Of a stretch of DNA of 14,100 nucleotides, positions 1 to 6,769 are shown piece after piece. Origin of the DNA: Fibrobacter sp. UBA1765. Lineage in GTDB: Bacteria; Fibrobacterota; Fibrobacteria; Fibrobacterales; Fibrobacteraceae. The number at the start of each line of letters is the position of its first letter. Within the stretch, counting starts at the first letter, position 1. A program made the position numbers and the translations under genes. Location: NCBI GenBank assembly GCA_002314675.1, contig DCGZ01000133.1, positions 1 to 14,100 of the forward strand, read 5' to 3'. The notes beneath the pieces were generated by a model that saw only the letters and a list, made by a program, of their open reading frames with translations, had not been told where the DNA came from and did not search any database.

Positions 1-25
1 GGCTTCGCCGGTGGGTCCCTTTTTT
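1..25 (+). terminator. Right half of an intrinsic terminator of an upstream gene (cut by window edge)
   Basis: The window opens with GGC-TTC-GCC, a tiny hairpin, continuing as GGTGGGTCCC and then six T residues (20-25). This is the expected look of the loop, descending arm and U-tract of a GC-rich intrinsic terminator whose ascending arm lies before base 1. The missing arm would be expected to read GGGACCCACC; that is inference. Confidence 0.55.
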
Positions 26-167
26 GTTTTGGTATTCAAAAAAAACTCTTTGTTTTTTTCGGATAGTTTTACATATTATAAGCGTAAATGAGTACAGCCC
101 ATTAAGGCTAAAAACTCGGGCGACGGCATACGGTTGAATACAAATTAATTTTTGTAAGGGAATCCGT
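26..167. other. Non-coding leader region upstream of lysS
   Basis: This AT-rich stretch has no convincing gene. It contains an all-A/T hairpin (39-46 with 52-59), TATTAT/TATAAG strings around 74-82 that could serve as a -10 box, and a nested stem-loop in which GAGT (90-93) can pair with ACTC (114-117) around AGCC (96-99)/GGCT (106-109). I do not recognise a known riboswitch class in it. Confidence 0.4.
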
Positions 168-170
168 ATG
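127..170 (+). repeat. Imperfect inverted repeat overlapping a start codon
   Basis: CATACGG (127-133) is the exact reverse complement of CCGTATG (164-170). Inside them TACAAA (139-144) pairs with TTTGTA (151-156). In RNA this folds into one interrupted hairpin whose descending arm contains the ATG at 168-170, with the purine-rich AAGGG at 156-160 in the internal loop. It could be a translational control hairpin for the short ORF or a protein-binding dyad. Confidence 0.4.
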
Positions 171-266
171 AGCTTGCGATTGTTGATGTGTGTTGTGGTA
201 ATTTGTTGTGGTCAATTGCAAGCGTCCGTTGCCTTTCTTAAAAATATTATGCTTCAACTTTTCTAA
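168..266 (+). CDS. Possible 32-residue hydrophobic micro-protein (doubtful)
   Basis: An ATG at 168 opens a 32-codon frame ending in TAA at 264-266. A purine-rich TAAGGGA lies seven to eight bases upstream and could act as a ribosome binding site. The peptide starts MSLRLLMC and is strongly hydrophobic (VVVICC) up to about residue 15, with three Cys (8, 13, 14), like a short membrane anchor or truncated signal sequence. I recognise no family. Its stop codon overlaps the candidate lysS promoter TAAATTTG, so it may be a leader peptide, a remnant or chance. Confidence 0.25.
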   Translation: MSLRLLMCVVVICCGQLQASVAFLKNIMLQLF

Positions 267-271
267 ATTTG
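264..271 (+). promoter_or_regulatory. Candidate promoter element TAAATTTG for lysS
   Basis: TAAATTTG lies 45 bases before the lysS ATG and matches the TAnnTTTG form of the Bacteroidetes -7 box. The same form occurs before several other genes here. No clear upstream -33/-35 partner was found at the expected distance, so this is a candidate only. Confidence 0.35.
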
Positions 272-316
272 CCTCGTCTAAAATTTTAAACGTGATTTAG
301 TCACAAGGTAAATACC

Positions 317-1822
317 ATGGCAATGCAAGATATGAATGACCAGGTGGTAGCCCGCCTCGCCAAGCTCGATAAGTTCAAGGAAATGGGTATTGAAGCTTAC
401 CCGCACAAGTTTAACCGTACTCACGATTCCAAGGTCCTTAAGGAAAACAAGGATGCTCTCATAGCTTCTCAGGAAGAAGTTGCTTTTGCAGGTCGTGTGG
501 TCCGTTTCAATCGCAAGGGCAAGATGTGCTTTATGCACCTGAAGGACCGTTATGGTCGTTTGCAGGTAGTTTGCGCTCGTGACGAAGTTGGCGAAGAAAA
601 CTATGAAGTCGTAAAGATGACTGACCTTGGTGATTTCATTGGCGTGAACGGTACAATGTTTGAAACCCAGAGTGGCGAATATTCCGTGCGCGTAAAGAAA
701 GTTACCATGCTTTCTAAGGCAGTGCGCCCGCTCCCTGTTGCCAAGGAAAAGATTGACGAAAACGGTAACAAGGTTGTGTTCAACGAATTTGCAGATGTGG
801 ATACACGTTACCGTCAGCGCTATATCGACATGGCAATGAATGACGACGTGAAGGAAGTCTTCATCAAGCGTTCCAAGATTATGCAGGCTATCCGCGAATA
901 CCTCTTGGAAAAGGGCTTCATCGAAGTGGAAACTCCGACTTTGCAGCCGATTTACGGTGGCGCAAACGCCCGTCCGTTTACCACTCACCACAACGCTTGC
1001 GACATGACACTTTACATGCGCGTAGCTCCGGAACTTTACCTGAAGCGTTGCATTGTTGGCGGCATGGAAAAGGTCTTTGAATTCTCCAAGAACTTCCGTA
1101 ACGAAGGCATGGACCGTACCCATAGCCCGGAATTCACAGGTCTTGAATTCTACGAAGCATACGCTGACTACAACGATATGATGGTCCACTTCGAAAATAT
1201 CTACGAACGTGCATGTATCGCTGCAAACGGCACAACCAAGATCATGACACAGGGCAAGGAAATCGACTTCAAGGCTCCGTGGCCTCGCTATAGCATGATC
1301 GAAGCTATTGAAAAGTTCGGTGGCCTCAAGGTCAACGAAATGAGCGACGAAGACATCAAGAACAAGATGGAAGAACTTGGCGGTCACCTGGATGGCGAAT
1401 TCAGCCGCGGTCGTGGCATTTTGGAACTCTTCGAACTTACCGTTGAAGGTCAACTCATCCAGCCGACATTCATCAAGGACATGCCGACTGAATCTACTCC
1501 GCTCTGCAAGAAGCATCGTACAATTCCGGGCTTGATCGAACAGTTTGAACCGTATGCAAACGGTTGGGAACTCGGCAACGCCTATACCGAACTTAACGAC
1601 CCGATCCGCCAGCGTGAACTTTTGGAAGACCAGGTTCGCCGTGGTCGCGGTGGTGAAGGCGAAACTCACCCGATGGATGAAAACTTTATGCACGCTATCG
1701 AAAGCGGACTTCCTCCTACAGGCGGTGTCGGTTTCGGTATCGACCGCATGATCATGCTTCTTACCAATCAGGAAACCATTCGCGACGTGCAGCTCTTCCC
1801 GCTCATGAAGCCTGAAGTTTAG
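317..1822 (+). CDS. lysS: Lysyl-tRNA synthetase, class II
   Basis: This cytoplasmic enzyme charges tRNA-Lys with lysine using ATP. The 501-residue product has the usual bacterial LysRS length. Residues about 55-135 form the N-terminal OB-fold anticodon-binding domain. The class II catalytic core follows: motif 1 around GFIEVETPTLQ (200-210), the LysRS-typical ARPF-TTHHNA stretch (218-227), MRVAPELYLK (234-243), motif 2 from FRNEG with PEFTGLEFYEAYADY (260-285) and motif 3 GVGFGIDRMIML (470-481) with the ATP-binding Arg. The start at 317 gives a normal N-terminus and has a weak AAGGT about nine bases upstream. Codon use is strongly biased (AAG, GAA, AAC), as expected for a highly expressed gene. 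The stop codon lies in a hairpin (1812-1846), and the four-helix-bundle cassette follows directly. Confidence 0.97.
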   Translation: MAMQDMNDQVVARLAKLDKFKEMGIEAYPHKFNRTHDSKVLKENKDALIASQEEVAFAGRVVRFNRKGKMCFMHLKDRYGRLQVVCARDEVGEENYEVVKMTDLGDFIGVNGTMFETQSGEYSVRVKKVTMLSKAVRPLPVAKEKIDENGNKVVFNEFADVDTRYRQRYIDMAMNDDVKEVFIKRSKIMQAIREYLLEKGFIEVETPTLQPIYGGANARPFTTHHNACDMTLYMRVAPELYLKRCIVGGMEKVFEFSKNFRNEGMDRTHSPEFTGLEFYEAYADYNDMMVHFENIYERACIAANGTTKIMTQGKEIDFKAPWPRYSMIEAIEKFGGLKVNEMSDEDIKNKMEELGGHLDGEFSRGRGILELFELTVEGQLIQPTFIKDMPTESTPLCKKHRTIPGLIEQFEPYANGWELGNAYTELNDPIRQRELLEDQVRRGRGGEGETHPMDENFMHAIESGLPPTGGVGFGIDRMIMLLTNQETIRDVQLFPLMKPEV

Positions 1823-1846
1823 CAAGCGGAGCTTGCCAAACTTCAG
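1812..1846 (+). terminator. Long hairpin spanning the lysS stop codon (terminator-like, no U-tract)
   Basis: CTGAAGTTT (1812-1820) pairs with AAACTTCAG (1838-1846), and GCAAGC (1822-1827) pairs with GCTTGC (1831-1836) around a GGA loop. This gives 15 base pairs with a single A/C mismatch. The ascending arm encodes the last lysS codons and the stop. No T-run follows, so it may stabilise the 3' end or attenuate rather than being a classical terminator. Confidence 0.5.
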
Positions 1847-1891
1847 ACGAGAGAACGCTCACTACGTTCGCTACAGACGAGAGACGAGAGA
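1845..1891 (+). repeat. Left repeat array: AGACGAG units around a GAACGCTCACTACGTTCGC segment
   Basis: AGACGAGAGA (1845-1854) and AGACGAGAGACGAGAGA (1875-1891) flank a short segment (1855-1874) with internal dyads (GAACG/CGTTC). The 17 bases at 1875-1891 are the exact reverse complement of 2271-2287, so this array and the one after the four-helix-bundle gene form inverted flanks. Read on the minus strand, the spacer encodes the low-complexity string SERSERS. Confidence 0.75.
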
Positions 1892-1916
1892 ATTTTTAGG
1901 ATAATTACTGCATAAG

Positions 1917-2270
1917 ATGTTTGCGTATCGAAAATTGAATGTTTATCAAAAAGCATTGCAATGGGTGCTGGACATTTATGGACTATGCAGAAAATTTCCT
2001 GACATTGAAAAGTTCGCTCTATCAAGTCAAGTTCGTCGTGCAGCGGTCTCCGTCACATCGAATATTGCAGAGGGAATGAGCCGTTCTTCAAATAAGGATG
2101 TGGCTCATTTCCTTGAAATTAGCTATGGATCCTTGATGGAAGTGCAAAGTCAATTAGAAATTGCACAATTATTGAATTATATAACGAAGGAAGAATTAGA
2201 CGTTGTTGATCCAAAGACTGAAGAAATCGCAAAGATGCTTTCGGGTTTGAAGAAATCCAAGTTGCGTTAA
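1917..2270 (+). CDS. Four-helix-bundle protein, 23S rRNA intervening-sequence (S23) family
   Basis: The 117-residue product matches the PF05635/TIGR02436 four-helix-bundle family in length and layout. It has an aromatic/basic N-terminus (YRKLNVYQKALQWVLDIY), a central SSQVRRAAVSVTSNIAEG motif (36-53), and a third-fourth helix stretch including GSLMEVQSQLEIA (71-83). The family was first seen as ORFs inside 23S rRNA intervening sequences and also includes DGR accessory proteins. Members form small, often pentameric, helical assemblies, and no enzymatic activity is known. The start at 1917 fits the family; the only SD-like signal is AGGAT about 14 bases upstream. The gene is flanked by inverted CTCGTCT arrays between two housekeeping genes and looks like an inserted cassette. 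There is no sign of rRNA or a reverse transcriptase nearby. Confidence 0.9.
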   Translation: MFAYRKLNVYQKALQWVLDIYGLCRKFPDIEKFALSSQVRRAAVSVTSNIAEGMSRSSNKDVAHFLEISYGSLMEVQSQLEIAQLLNYITKEELDVVDPKTEEIAKMLSGLKKSKLR

Positions 2271-2301
2271 TCTCTCGTCTCTCGTCTCTCGTCTCTCGTC
2301 T
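2271..2301 (+). repeat. Right repeat array: TCT followed by four CTCGTCT units
   Basis: A perfect tandem array begins at the base after the four-helix-bundle stop codon and ends three bases before the permease ATG: TCT plus CTCGTCT at 2274, 2281, 2288 and 2295. It is inverted relative to the left array at 1845-1891. It occupies the place where the permease ribosome binding site should be, leaving a pyrimidine-rich leader with no Shine-Dalgarno sequence. Confidence 0.85.
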
Positions 2302-2304
2302 AAT

Positions 2305-3552
2305 ATGAATAAGCTCGAATTTCTCATAGCCTGGCGTTACCTGGGGGCTCAGCGTAAGAGTCTCTTTGTTTCGCTTATTGGCATCTTCAGCATGCTCGGT
2401 GTGAGCATCGGTGTTTTTGCGTTGGTAATAGCACTTGCTGCTGTTAATGGCTTTGAAGAAGAAGTCACGGAACAAATGATTGGCAAGGATGCCCATGTAG
2501 ACGTTATGGGTTACGATGGGGAACCGTTTGCTGATTATGAAGAACTGATTAAGCAAATTAAACAGGCTGATTCCTCTGTTATTGCTGCTGCTCCTTATCT
2601 CGTTTATAAGATGGGTATCAGTAGTCGCAAGGTAAACGATGGCATTGTAATTTATGGCATTGACCCGGAGCGTTCAAACTCTGTCGTAGACATCGGCAAA
2701 AAAATGCGCTGGGGAAAATTCTCGGTAGACAGCTTGCCTGATATGGGAGGTACGAATCGCCCTGGTGTGATTCTTGGAATTGGCCTTGCAAACCGCTTGC
2801 GTGTTGTCGTCGGTGACAAGGTTGTCTTGCAGACATTCCAAAGCCCGGATGCAATGATGGCTAGTGCCGGTCCTAAAATGATGCAGGCTGTTGTCAGTGG
2901 TATCTTTGAAACAGGGCAGTATGAATATGATGGAAACCTTGCATACATTGGTATTCCTGAGTTCCAAAAGCTTATGAATATTGGAGACAAGGTTAGTGGC
3001 ATTCAACTTCGTGTTAAGCATTATGATGAAGCTTCAAATACTGTTCGCAAGCTTTCTGATGCGTTGCCGTATACTTATTATGCAATTGACTGGAAGACTA
3101 AGAACATTACGCTTTTAAAGTGGATGAACTATGAAAAGTTCATTGTCGCTGCCATCATCTGCTTGATTATCCTTGTTGCTGCGTTCAACATCATTAGCTC
3201 CTTGATCATGGTTGTAATCGACAAGACTAAGGAAATTGGTATCCTCCGCAGCATGGGCTTAAGCAAGGCTGGCGTGATGCGTGTGTTTATGCTTATGGGT
3301 AGTTTTATCGGTGTAGGAGGGACTCTCCTGGGTGGTTCCGTTGGGCTTACGCTCTGTCTGTTCCAACAGAAGTATCACTTTATAACGCTTCCTGGCGATG
3401 TGTACGTTTTACCATATTTCCCAATACAGGTTCATGCTCTTGATGTGGTAATGGTTTTTGTTACAAGCATTGTTCTTTGTGTCGTAGCTACGCTCTTGCC
3501 TGCGTGGAAGGCTAGCAGACTTGACCCTGTTGGAGCTATTAGACATGAATAA
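2305..3552 (+). CDS. Lipoprotein-releasing ABC transporter permease, LolC/LolE (FtsX/MacB-like) family
   Basis: The 415-residue inner-membrane protein has LolC/E architecture. TM1 is at about 20-48 (LIGIFSMLGVSIGVFALVIA). A large periplasmic domain (about 50-275) follows, then TM2 (279-305), the cytoplasmic coupling segment KTKEIGILRSMGLS (307-320), TM3 (325-352) and TM4 (378-400). The C-terminus is the family-typical RLDPVGAIRHE. Such proteins extract lipoproteins from the inner membrane for transfer to the outer membrane. Only one permease gene is present, so it may work as a homodimer (LolF-like), or a partner may lie elsewhere. The start at 2305 fits the family N-terminus but has no SD, because the CTCGTCT array abuts it. 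Its end overlaps the ATPase gene by 8 bases. MacB-type export is less likely but possible. Confidence 0.88.
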   Translation: MNKLEFLIAWRYLGAQRKSLFVSLIGIFSMLGVSIGVFALVIALAAVNGFEEEVTEQMIGKDAHVDVMGYDGEPFADYEELIKQIKQADSSVIAAAPYLVYKMGISSRKVNDGIVIYGIDPERSNSVVDIGKKMRWGKFSVDSLPDMGGTNRPGVILGIGLANRLRVVVGDKVVLQTFQSPDAMMASAGPKMMQAVVSGIFETGQYEYDGNLAYIGIPEFQKLMNIGDKVSGIQLRVKHYDEASNTVRKLSDALPYTYYAIDWKTKNITLLKWMNYEKFIVAAIICLIILVAAFNIISSLIMVVIDKTKEIGILRSMGLSKAGVMRVFMLMGSFIGVGGTLLGGSVGLTLCLFQQKYHFITLPGDVYVLPYFPIQVHALDVVMVFVTSIVLCVVATLLPAWKASRLDPVGAIRHE

Positions 3553-4240
3553 TTTGCCTCTATTAGAGACTCGTGACTTGCATCGAGTATTCAAGGAAAC
3601 TGGCGAAGATCTTGAAATTTTGAAGGGCGTTGACTTTGTTTTAAACGAAGGCGAGTTTGTTGCTCTTACGGGTTCCTCTGGTTCTGGAAAGTCGACTTTT
3701 TTAAACCTGATTGGTTTGCTTGACACGCCTACTTCGGGTGAAATCCTTTTTCGTGGCAAGAATTTGCAAAAGCTTTCTTCTGCAGAAAAGGATAATTACC
3801 ATCGCCTGCACCTCGGGTTTGTTTTCCAGTTCCATCATTTGCTTTCTGAATTCACGGCTTTTGAAAACGTCTGTGTTCCAGCTCGCATTATTGGCTCTTC
3901 TGTTGCTGAATGCAGGGAACGTGCAGAAAACCTTTTAGAAACTGTTGGGTTGAAAGACCGTATGAAGCATTTGCCGCGTGAACTTAGCGGTGGTGAACGT
4001 CAACGCGTTGCTGTCGCTCGCGCCCTTATGAATCATCCTGATATTTTGCTTGCCGATGAACCGAGCGGAAACCTTGATGAAAAAAATGCTGTAATGCTGA
4101 ATGAACTTTTTAGTGAGTTGAATAAAAAATTTAAACAGACCATTCTTGTTGTAACGCATGATGCAAGGCTTGCTGCCTGTGCTCTCCGCAATGTGACTAT
4201 GCATTATGGAAAAATTGTAGATGGTCGGGGGATTGTATGA
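3545..4240 (+). CDS. lolD: Lipoprotein-releasing ABC transporter ATPase, LolD-like
   Basis: The 231-residue cytoplasmic ATPase powers the permease encoded just upstream. It has a complete ABC fold: Walker A GSSGSGKST (43-51), Q-loop Gln95 in FVFQFHHLL, signature LSGGERQRVA (147-156), Walker B ILLADEPSGNLD (167-178) and H-loop His205 in VVTHD. The close signature-Walker B arrangement and the small size fit the LolD/MacB/FtsE group, and the permease partner favours LolD. I chose the ATG at 3545, preceded by TTGGAG at 3530-3535 with a 9-base gap, over the in-frame TTG at 3521, which adds eight non-family residues. The gene overlaps the permease by 8 bases and clpC by an ATGA (4237-4240), so translation is likely coupled. 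Confidence 0.92.
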   Translation: MNNLPLLETRDLHRVFKETGEDLEILKGVDFVLNEGEFVALTGSSGSGKSTFLNLIGLLDTPTSGEILFRGKNLQKLSSAEKDNYHRLHLGFVFQFHHLLSEFTAFENVCVPARIIGSSVAECRERAENLLETVGLKDRMKHLPRELSGGERQRVAVARALMNHPDILLADEPSGNLDEKNAVMLNELFSELNKKFKQTILVVTHDARLAACALRNVTMHYGKIVDGRGIV

Positions 4241-6717
4241 ACGGAGTTTTTTCGGATCGTTTTAAAAGAGTCTTGCAACTTGCTCGTGCAGCTGCGGTAA
4301 GCCTTGGTAGCGAATCTGTAGGTACGGAACATTTGTTGCTTGGTCTTGTTCGTGAAGGTGGCGGCGTGGCTGTCGAAGTACTGCGCCGTATGAACGTTGA
4401 CTTGGAATCCATGGTGGCCGATGTAGAAGAATCCTTGACTTCTTCTGGCGGCATGATGACTATCGGTTCTCAGCAGATGATTCCGTTTTCTGCACGAGCT
4501 AAGGCAGTTCTCCAGATGTCTGCTGATGAAGCTCGCGCAAGTGGCCAGGCAATGATTGAAACGGAACACTTGCTTTTGGCGATGCTACATGTAAACGATT
4601 CTCCTGCGGCTTCTACGCTTTCTAAGTATAACGTTACCTATGATGTTGTACGCGAAGAAATTCAAAAGCTTTACAATGAAGAAGTAAATGAACAGAAGGC
4701 TTCTGAAGCCCCTCAGCGTACGCAGTCAGCACAGCGTCAAAGCAGGTCTAAAACACCGATCCTAGACCATTTTGGTAGAGATCTTACAGAAATGGCCCGC
4801 CAGGGAAAGCTAGACCCGATCATTGGGCGTGGTGCAGAAATTGAACGCTTGATTCAGGTTCTTTGCCGTCGTAAAAAGAACAACCCGGCCCTTATCGGTG
4901 AACCTGGTGTCGGTAAGACTGCAATTATTGAAGGTCTTGCACAAAAGATTGTTCAAAAGAAGATTCCTGAAATCCTTGAAAACAAGCGAGTGATTTCTTT
5001 GGATGTAGCCGCAATGGTTGCCGGTACAAAGTACCGTGGCCAGTTTGAAGAACGAATCAAGGGACTCATTATTGAATTGCAGCGTGTCGATAAGTCTGTG
5101 ATTTTATTTATTGATGAACTTCATACGATTGTTGGCGCTGGCGGTGGCGATGGCAGCCTTGACGCTTCCAATATTTTCAAGCCGGCACTTGCCCGTGGTG
5201 AACTCCAGTGCATTGGCGCTACGACCTTGAACGAATATCGCAAGTACATCGAGAAGGATGCAGCCCTTGAACGTAGATTCCAGAAGGTCCTGGTAAATCC
5301 GCCGACTGTAGAAGAATCCATTTGCATATTGAATGGTCTTCGTGCAAAGTACGAGGAACACCACAAGGTTAGCTATACGGACGAGGCTATTCGTGCTGCA
5401 GTAACGCTCTCTGACCGTTACATGAATGAACGCTTTTTGCCGGACAAGGCTATCGATATTTTGGATGAGGCGGGGGCTCGAATCCGTTTGAATAGCATGG
5501 CCACTCCGCCTGAGATTCGCGACATGGAACGTCGCCTTGTCGAGCTTTCAAAGGAAAAGGATGATGCCGTTGCCGCCCAGGATTTTGAAAAGGCAGCGGA
5601 CCTTCGTGACGATGCGGAAAAGCTAAAAGTCGATTTGGAGGCTCGCCGTGAAGAATGGAGCGAACAAAAGAAGGCCGAAAACCTGGTTGTGGATGAAGAT
5701 ACCATTCGCGATGTGATTAGTCAGATCTCGGGCATTCCTATTACACGAGTTGCCGCGGAAGAAACGCAGAAACTCCTTTGCCTTGGCGATGAAATCAAGA
5801 AGCGCGTGATTGGCCAGGACACTGCGGTAGACTCTGTAGTCCGCGCAATTCGCCGTAGCCGCGCAGGCATTCGCGATACCAAGCGCCCGCTTGGAAGTTT
5901 CTTGTTCCTTGGCCCGACCGGTGTCGGTAAGACAGAGCTTGCTAAGGTTATTTGCGAAAACTTGTTTGGTACCGAAGAATCCATGATCCGCATTGACATG
6001 AGCGAATACATGGAAAAGCATAGCGTGAGCCGCCTGGTTGGCGCACCTCCGGGATATGTCGGCTATGAAGACCAGGGCGGTCAGCTAACAGAAAAGGTTC
6101 GCAAGCGTCCTTACAGTGTTGTGCTTTTGGATGAAATTGAAAAGGCGCACCCGGATGTATACAATTTGCTTTTGCAAGTTCTGGATGATGGCATTCTTAC
6201 CGATAGCTATGGCCGCCGTGTAAGCTTCAAGAACACGATTATCATCATGACGAGTAACGTTGGTGCCCGTGAAGTTCGCCACAGCAGTGGCATGGGCTTT
6301 ACAAAGACTGGCGCCGATGATGACTTTGACCGTATGCAGACGGCAATCAAGGAAGAAGTGAAGCGAGCCTTTACGCCGGAACTTTTGAACCGTATCGACG
6401 ACCAGATTGTTTTCCATAGCCTTTCCAAGGAAAACCTTGTAAGCGTTGTTGATATCCAGCTTGCGATTTTGCAAAAGTACCTTTCGGAACGTGGCATTAT
6501 GCTTGAAGTTTCAAACGAGGCCAAGAAGAATGTCGTTGAGCTTTGCTATGACCCGACTCTTGGCGCTCGCCCGATTCGTAGAGCTATCCAGACTTACATT
6601 GAAGACCCGATTGCCGAAGGCATGCTCATAGGCGATTATAAGGATTTCTCGACAATTTCTATAGATGTCGCCGATGGTAAGTTGACATTCAAGAGCGAGG
6701 CCTTGCCAAGCAATTAA
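4237..6717 (+). CDS. clpC: ATP-dependent Clp protease ATP-binding subunit ClpC
   Basis: This 826-residue Hsp100 unfoldase feeds substrates to ClpP. The domains in order are a double Clp-N repeat (about 5-145), a linker, the AAA+ D1 with Walker A GEPGVGKT (221-228), pore loop KYRG (265-268) and Walker B ILFIDE (289-294), a middle domain with a UVR-like segment (about 435-470), and D2 with Walker A GPTGVGKT (559-566), pore loop GYVGYE (606-611) and Walker B VVLLDE (628-633). MGF at 686-688 sits where ClpC proteins carry the [LIV]GF ClpP-docking tripeptide, so ClpP binding is expected. The UVR segment and short middle domain separate it from ClpB and ClpA. The ATG overlaps the lolD stop (ATGA), and a GGGGGA lies just upstream, tying this stress gene to the lipoprotein-transport genes. 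Confidence 0.96.
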   Translation: MNGVFSDRFKRVLQLARAAAVSLGSESVGTEHLLLGLVREGGGVAVEVLRRMNVDLESMVADVEESLTSSGGMMTIGSQQMIPFSARAKAVLQMSADEARASGQAMIETEHLLLAMLHVNDSPAASTLSKYNVTYDVVREEIQKLYNEEVNEQKASEAPQRTQSAQRQSRSKTPILDHFGRDLTEMARQGKLDPIIGRGAEIERLIQVLCRRKKNNPALIGEPGVGKTAIIEGLAQKIVQKKIPEILENKRVISLDVAAMVAGTKYRGQFEERIKGLIIELQRVDKSVILFIDELHTIVGAGGGDGSLDASNIFKPALARGELQCIGATTLNEYRKYIEKDAALERRFQKVLVNPPTVEESICILNGLRAKYEEHHKVSYTDEAIRAAVTLSDRYMNERFLPDKAIDILDEAGARIRLNSMATPPEIRDMERRLVELSKEKDDAVAAQDFEKAADLRDDAEKLKVDLEARREEWSEQKKAENLVVDEDTIRDVISQISGIPITRVAAEETQKLLCLGDEIKKRVIGQDTAVDSVVRAIRRSRAGIRDTKRPLGSFLFLGPTGVGKTELAKVICENLFGTEESMIRIDMSEYMEKHSVSRLVGAPPGYVGYEDQGGQLTEKVRKRPYSVVLLDEIEKAHPDVYNLLLQVLDDGILTDSYGRRVSFKNTIIIMTSNVGAREVRHSSGMGFTKTGADDDFDRMQTAIKEEVKRAFTPELLNRIDDQIVFHSLSKENLVSVVDIQLAILQKYLSERGIMLEVSNEAKKNVVELCYDPTLGARPIRRAIQTYIEDPIAEGMLIGDYKDFSTISIDVADGKLTFKSEALPSN

Positions 6718-6723
6718 AAATGC

Positions 6724-6731
6724 TAAATTTA
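6724..6731 (+). promoter_or_regulatory. Candidate promoter element TAAATTTA for adk
   Basis: TAAATTTA lies 38 bases before the adk ATG, in the 52-base gap after clpC. TTGCCA at 6703-6708 is a possible -35 partner with 15-base spacing. The form resembles the TAnnTTTG boxes seen elsewhere here. It could give adk its own promoter in addition to read-through from clpC. Confidence 0.3.
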
Positions 6732-6769
6732 AATTCAAAAAATCAAACAATCTAACAAAGGATACAAAC

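Noticed and set aside
90..121. Riboswitch-like nested stem-loop upstream of lysS
   Set aside because: Short complementary segments exist, but I could not match conserved cores of preQ1, c-di-GMP, T-box or other classes.
278..1825. A 515-codon open frame on the minus strand opposite lysS
   Set aside because: It mirrors lysS, whose strong codon bias avoids TTA, CTA and TCA and so leaves the antisense frame without stops. The product looks like no known family.
2271..2301. CRISPR-like array
   Set aside because: The units are 7-base head-to-tail repeats with no spacers, and no cas genes are nearby.
2119..2556. A minus-strand frame of 145 codons crossing the right CTCGTCT array
   Set aside because: It runs through the array as a low-complexity TRDERRE-like stretch and overlaps two well-supported + strand genes.
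3521..3544. Alternative TTG start for the LolD-like ATPase
   Set aside because: The ATG at 3545 has TTGGAG nine bases upstream and gives a normal LolD N-terminus; the TTG would deepen the overlap with the permease.
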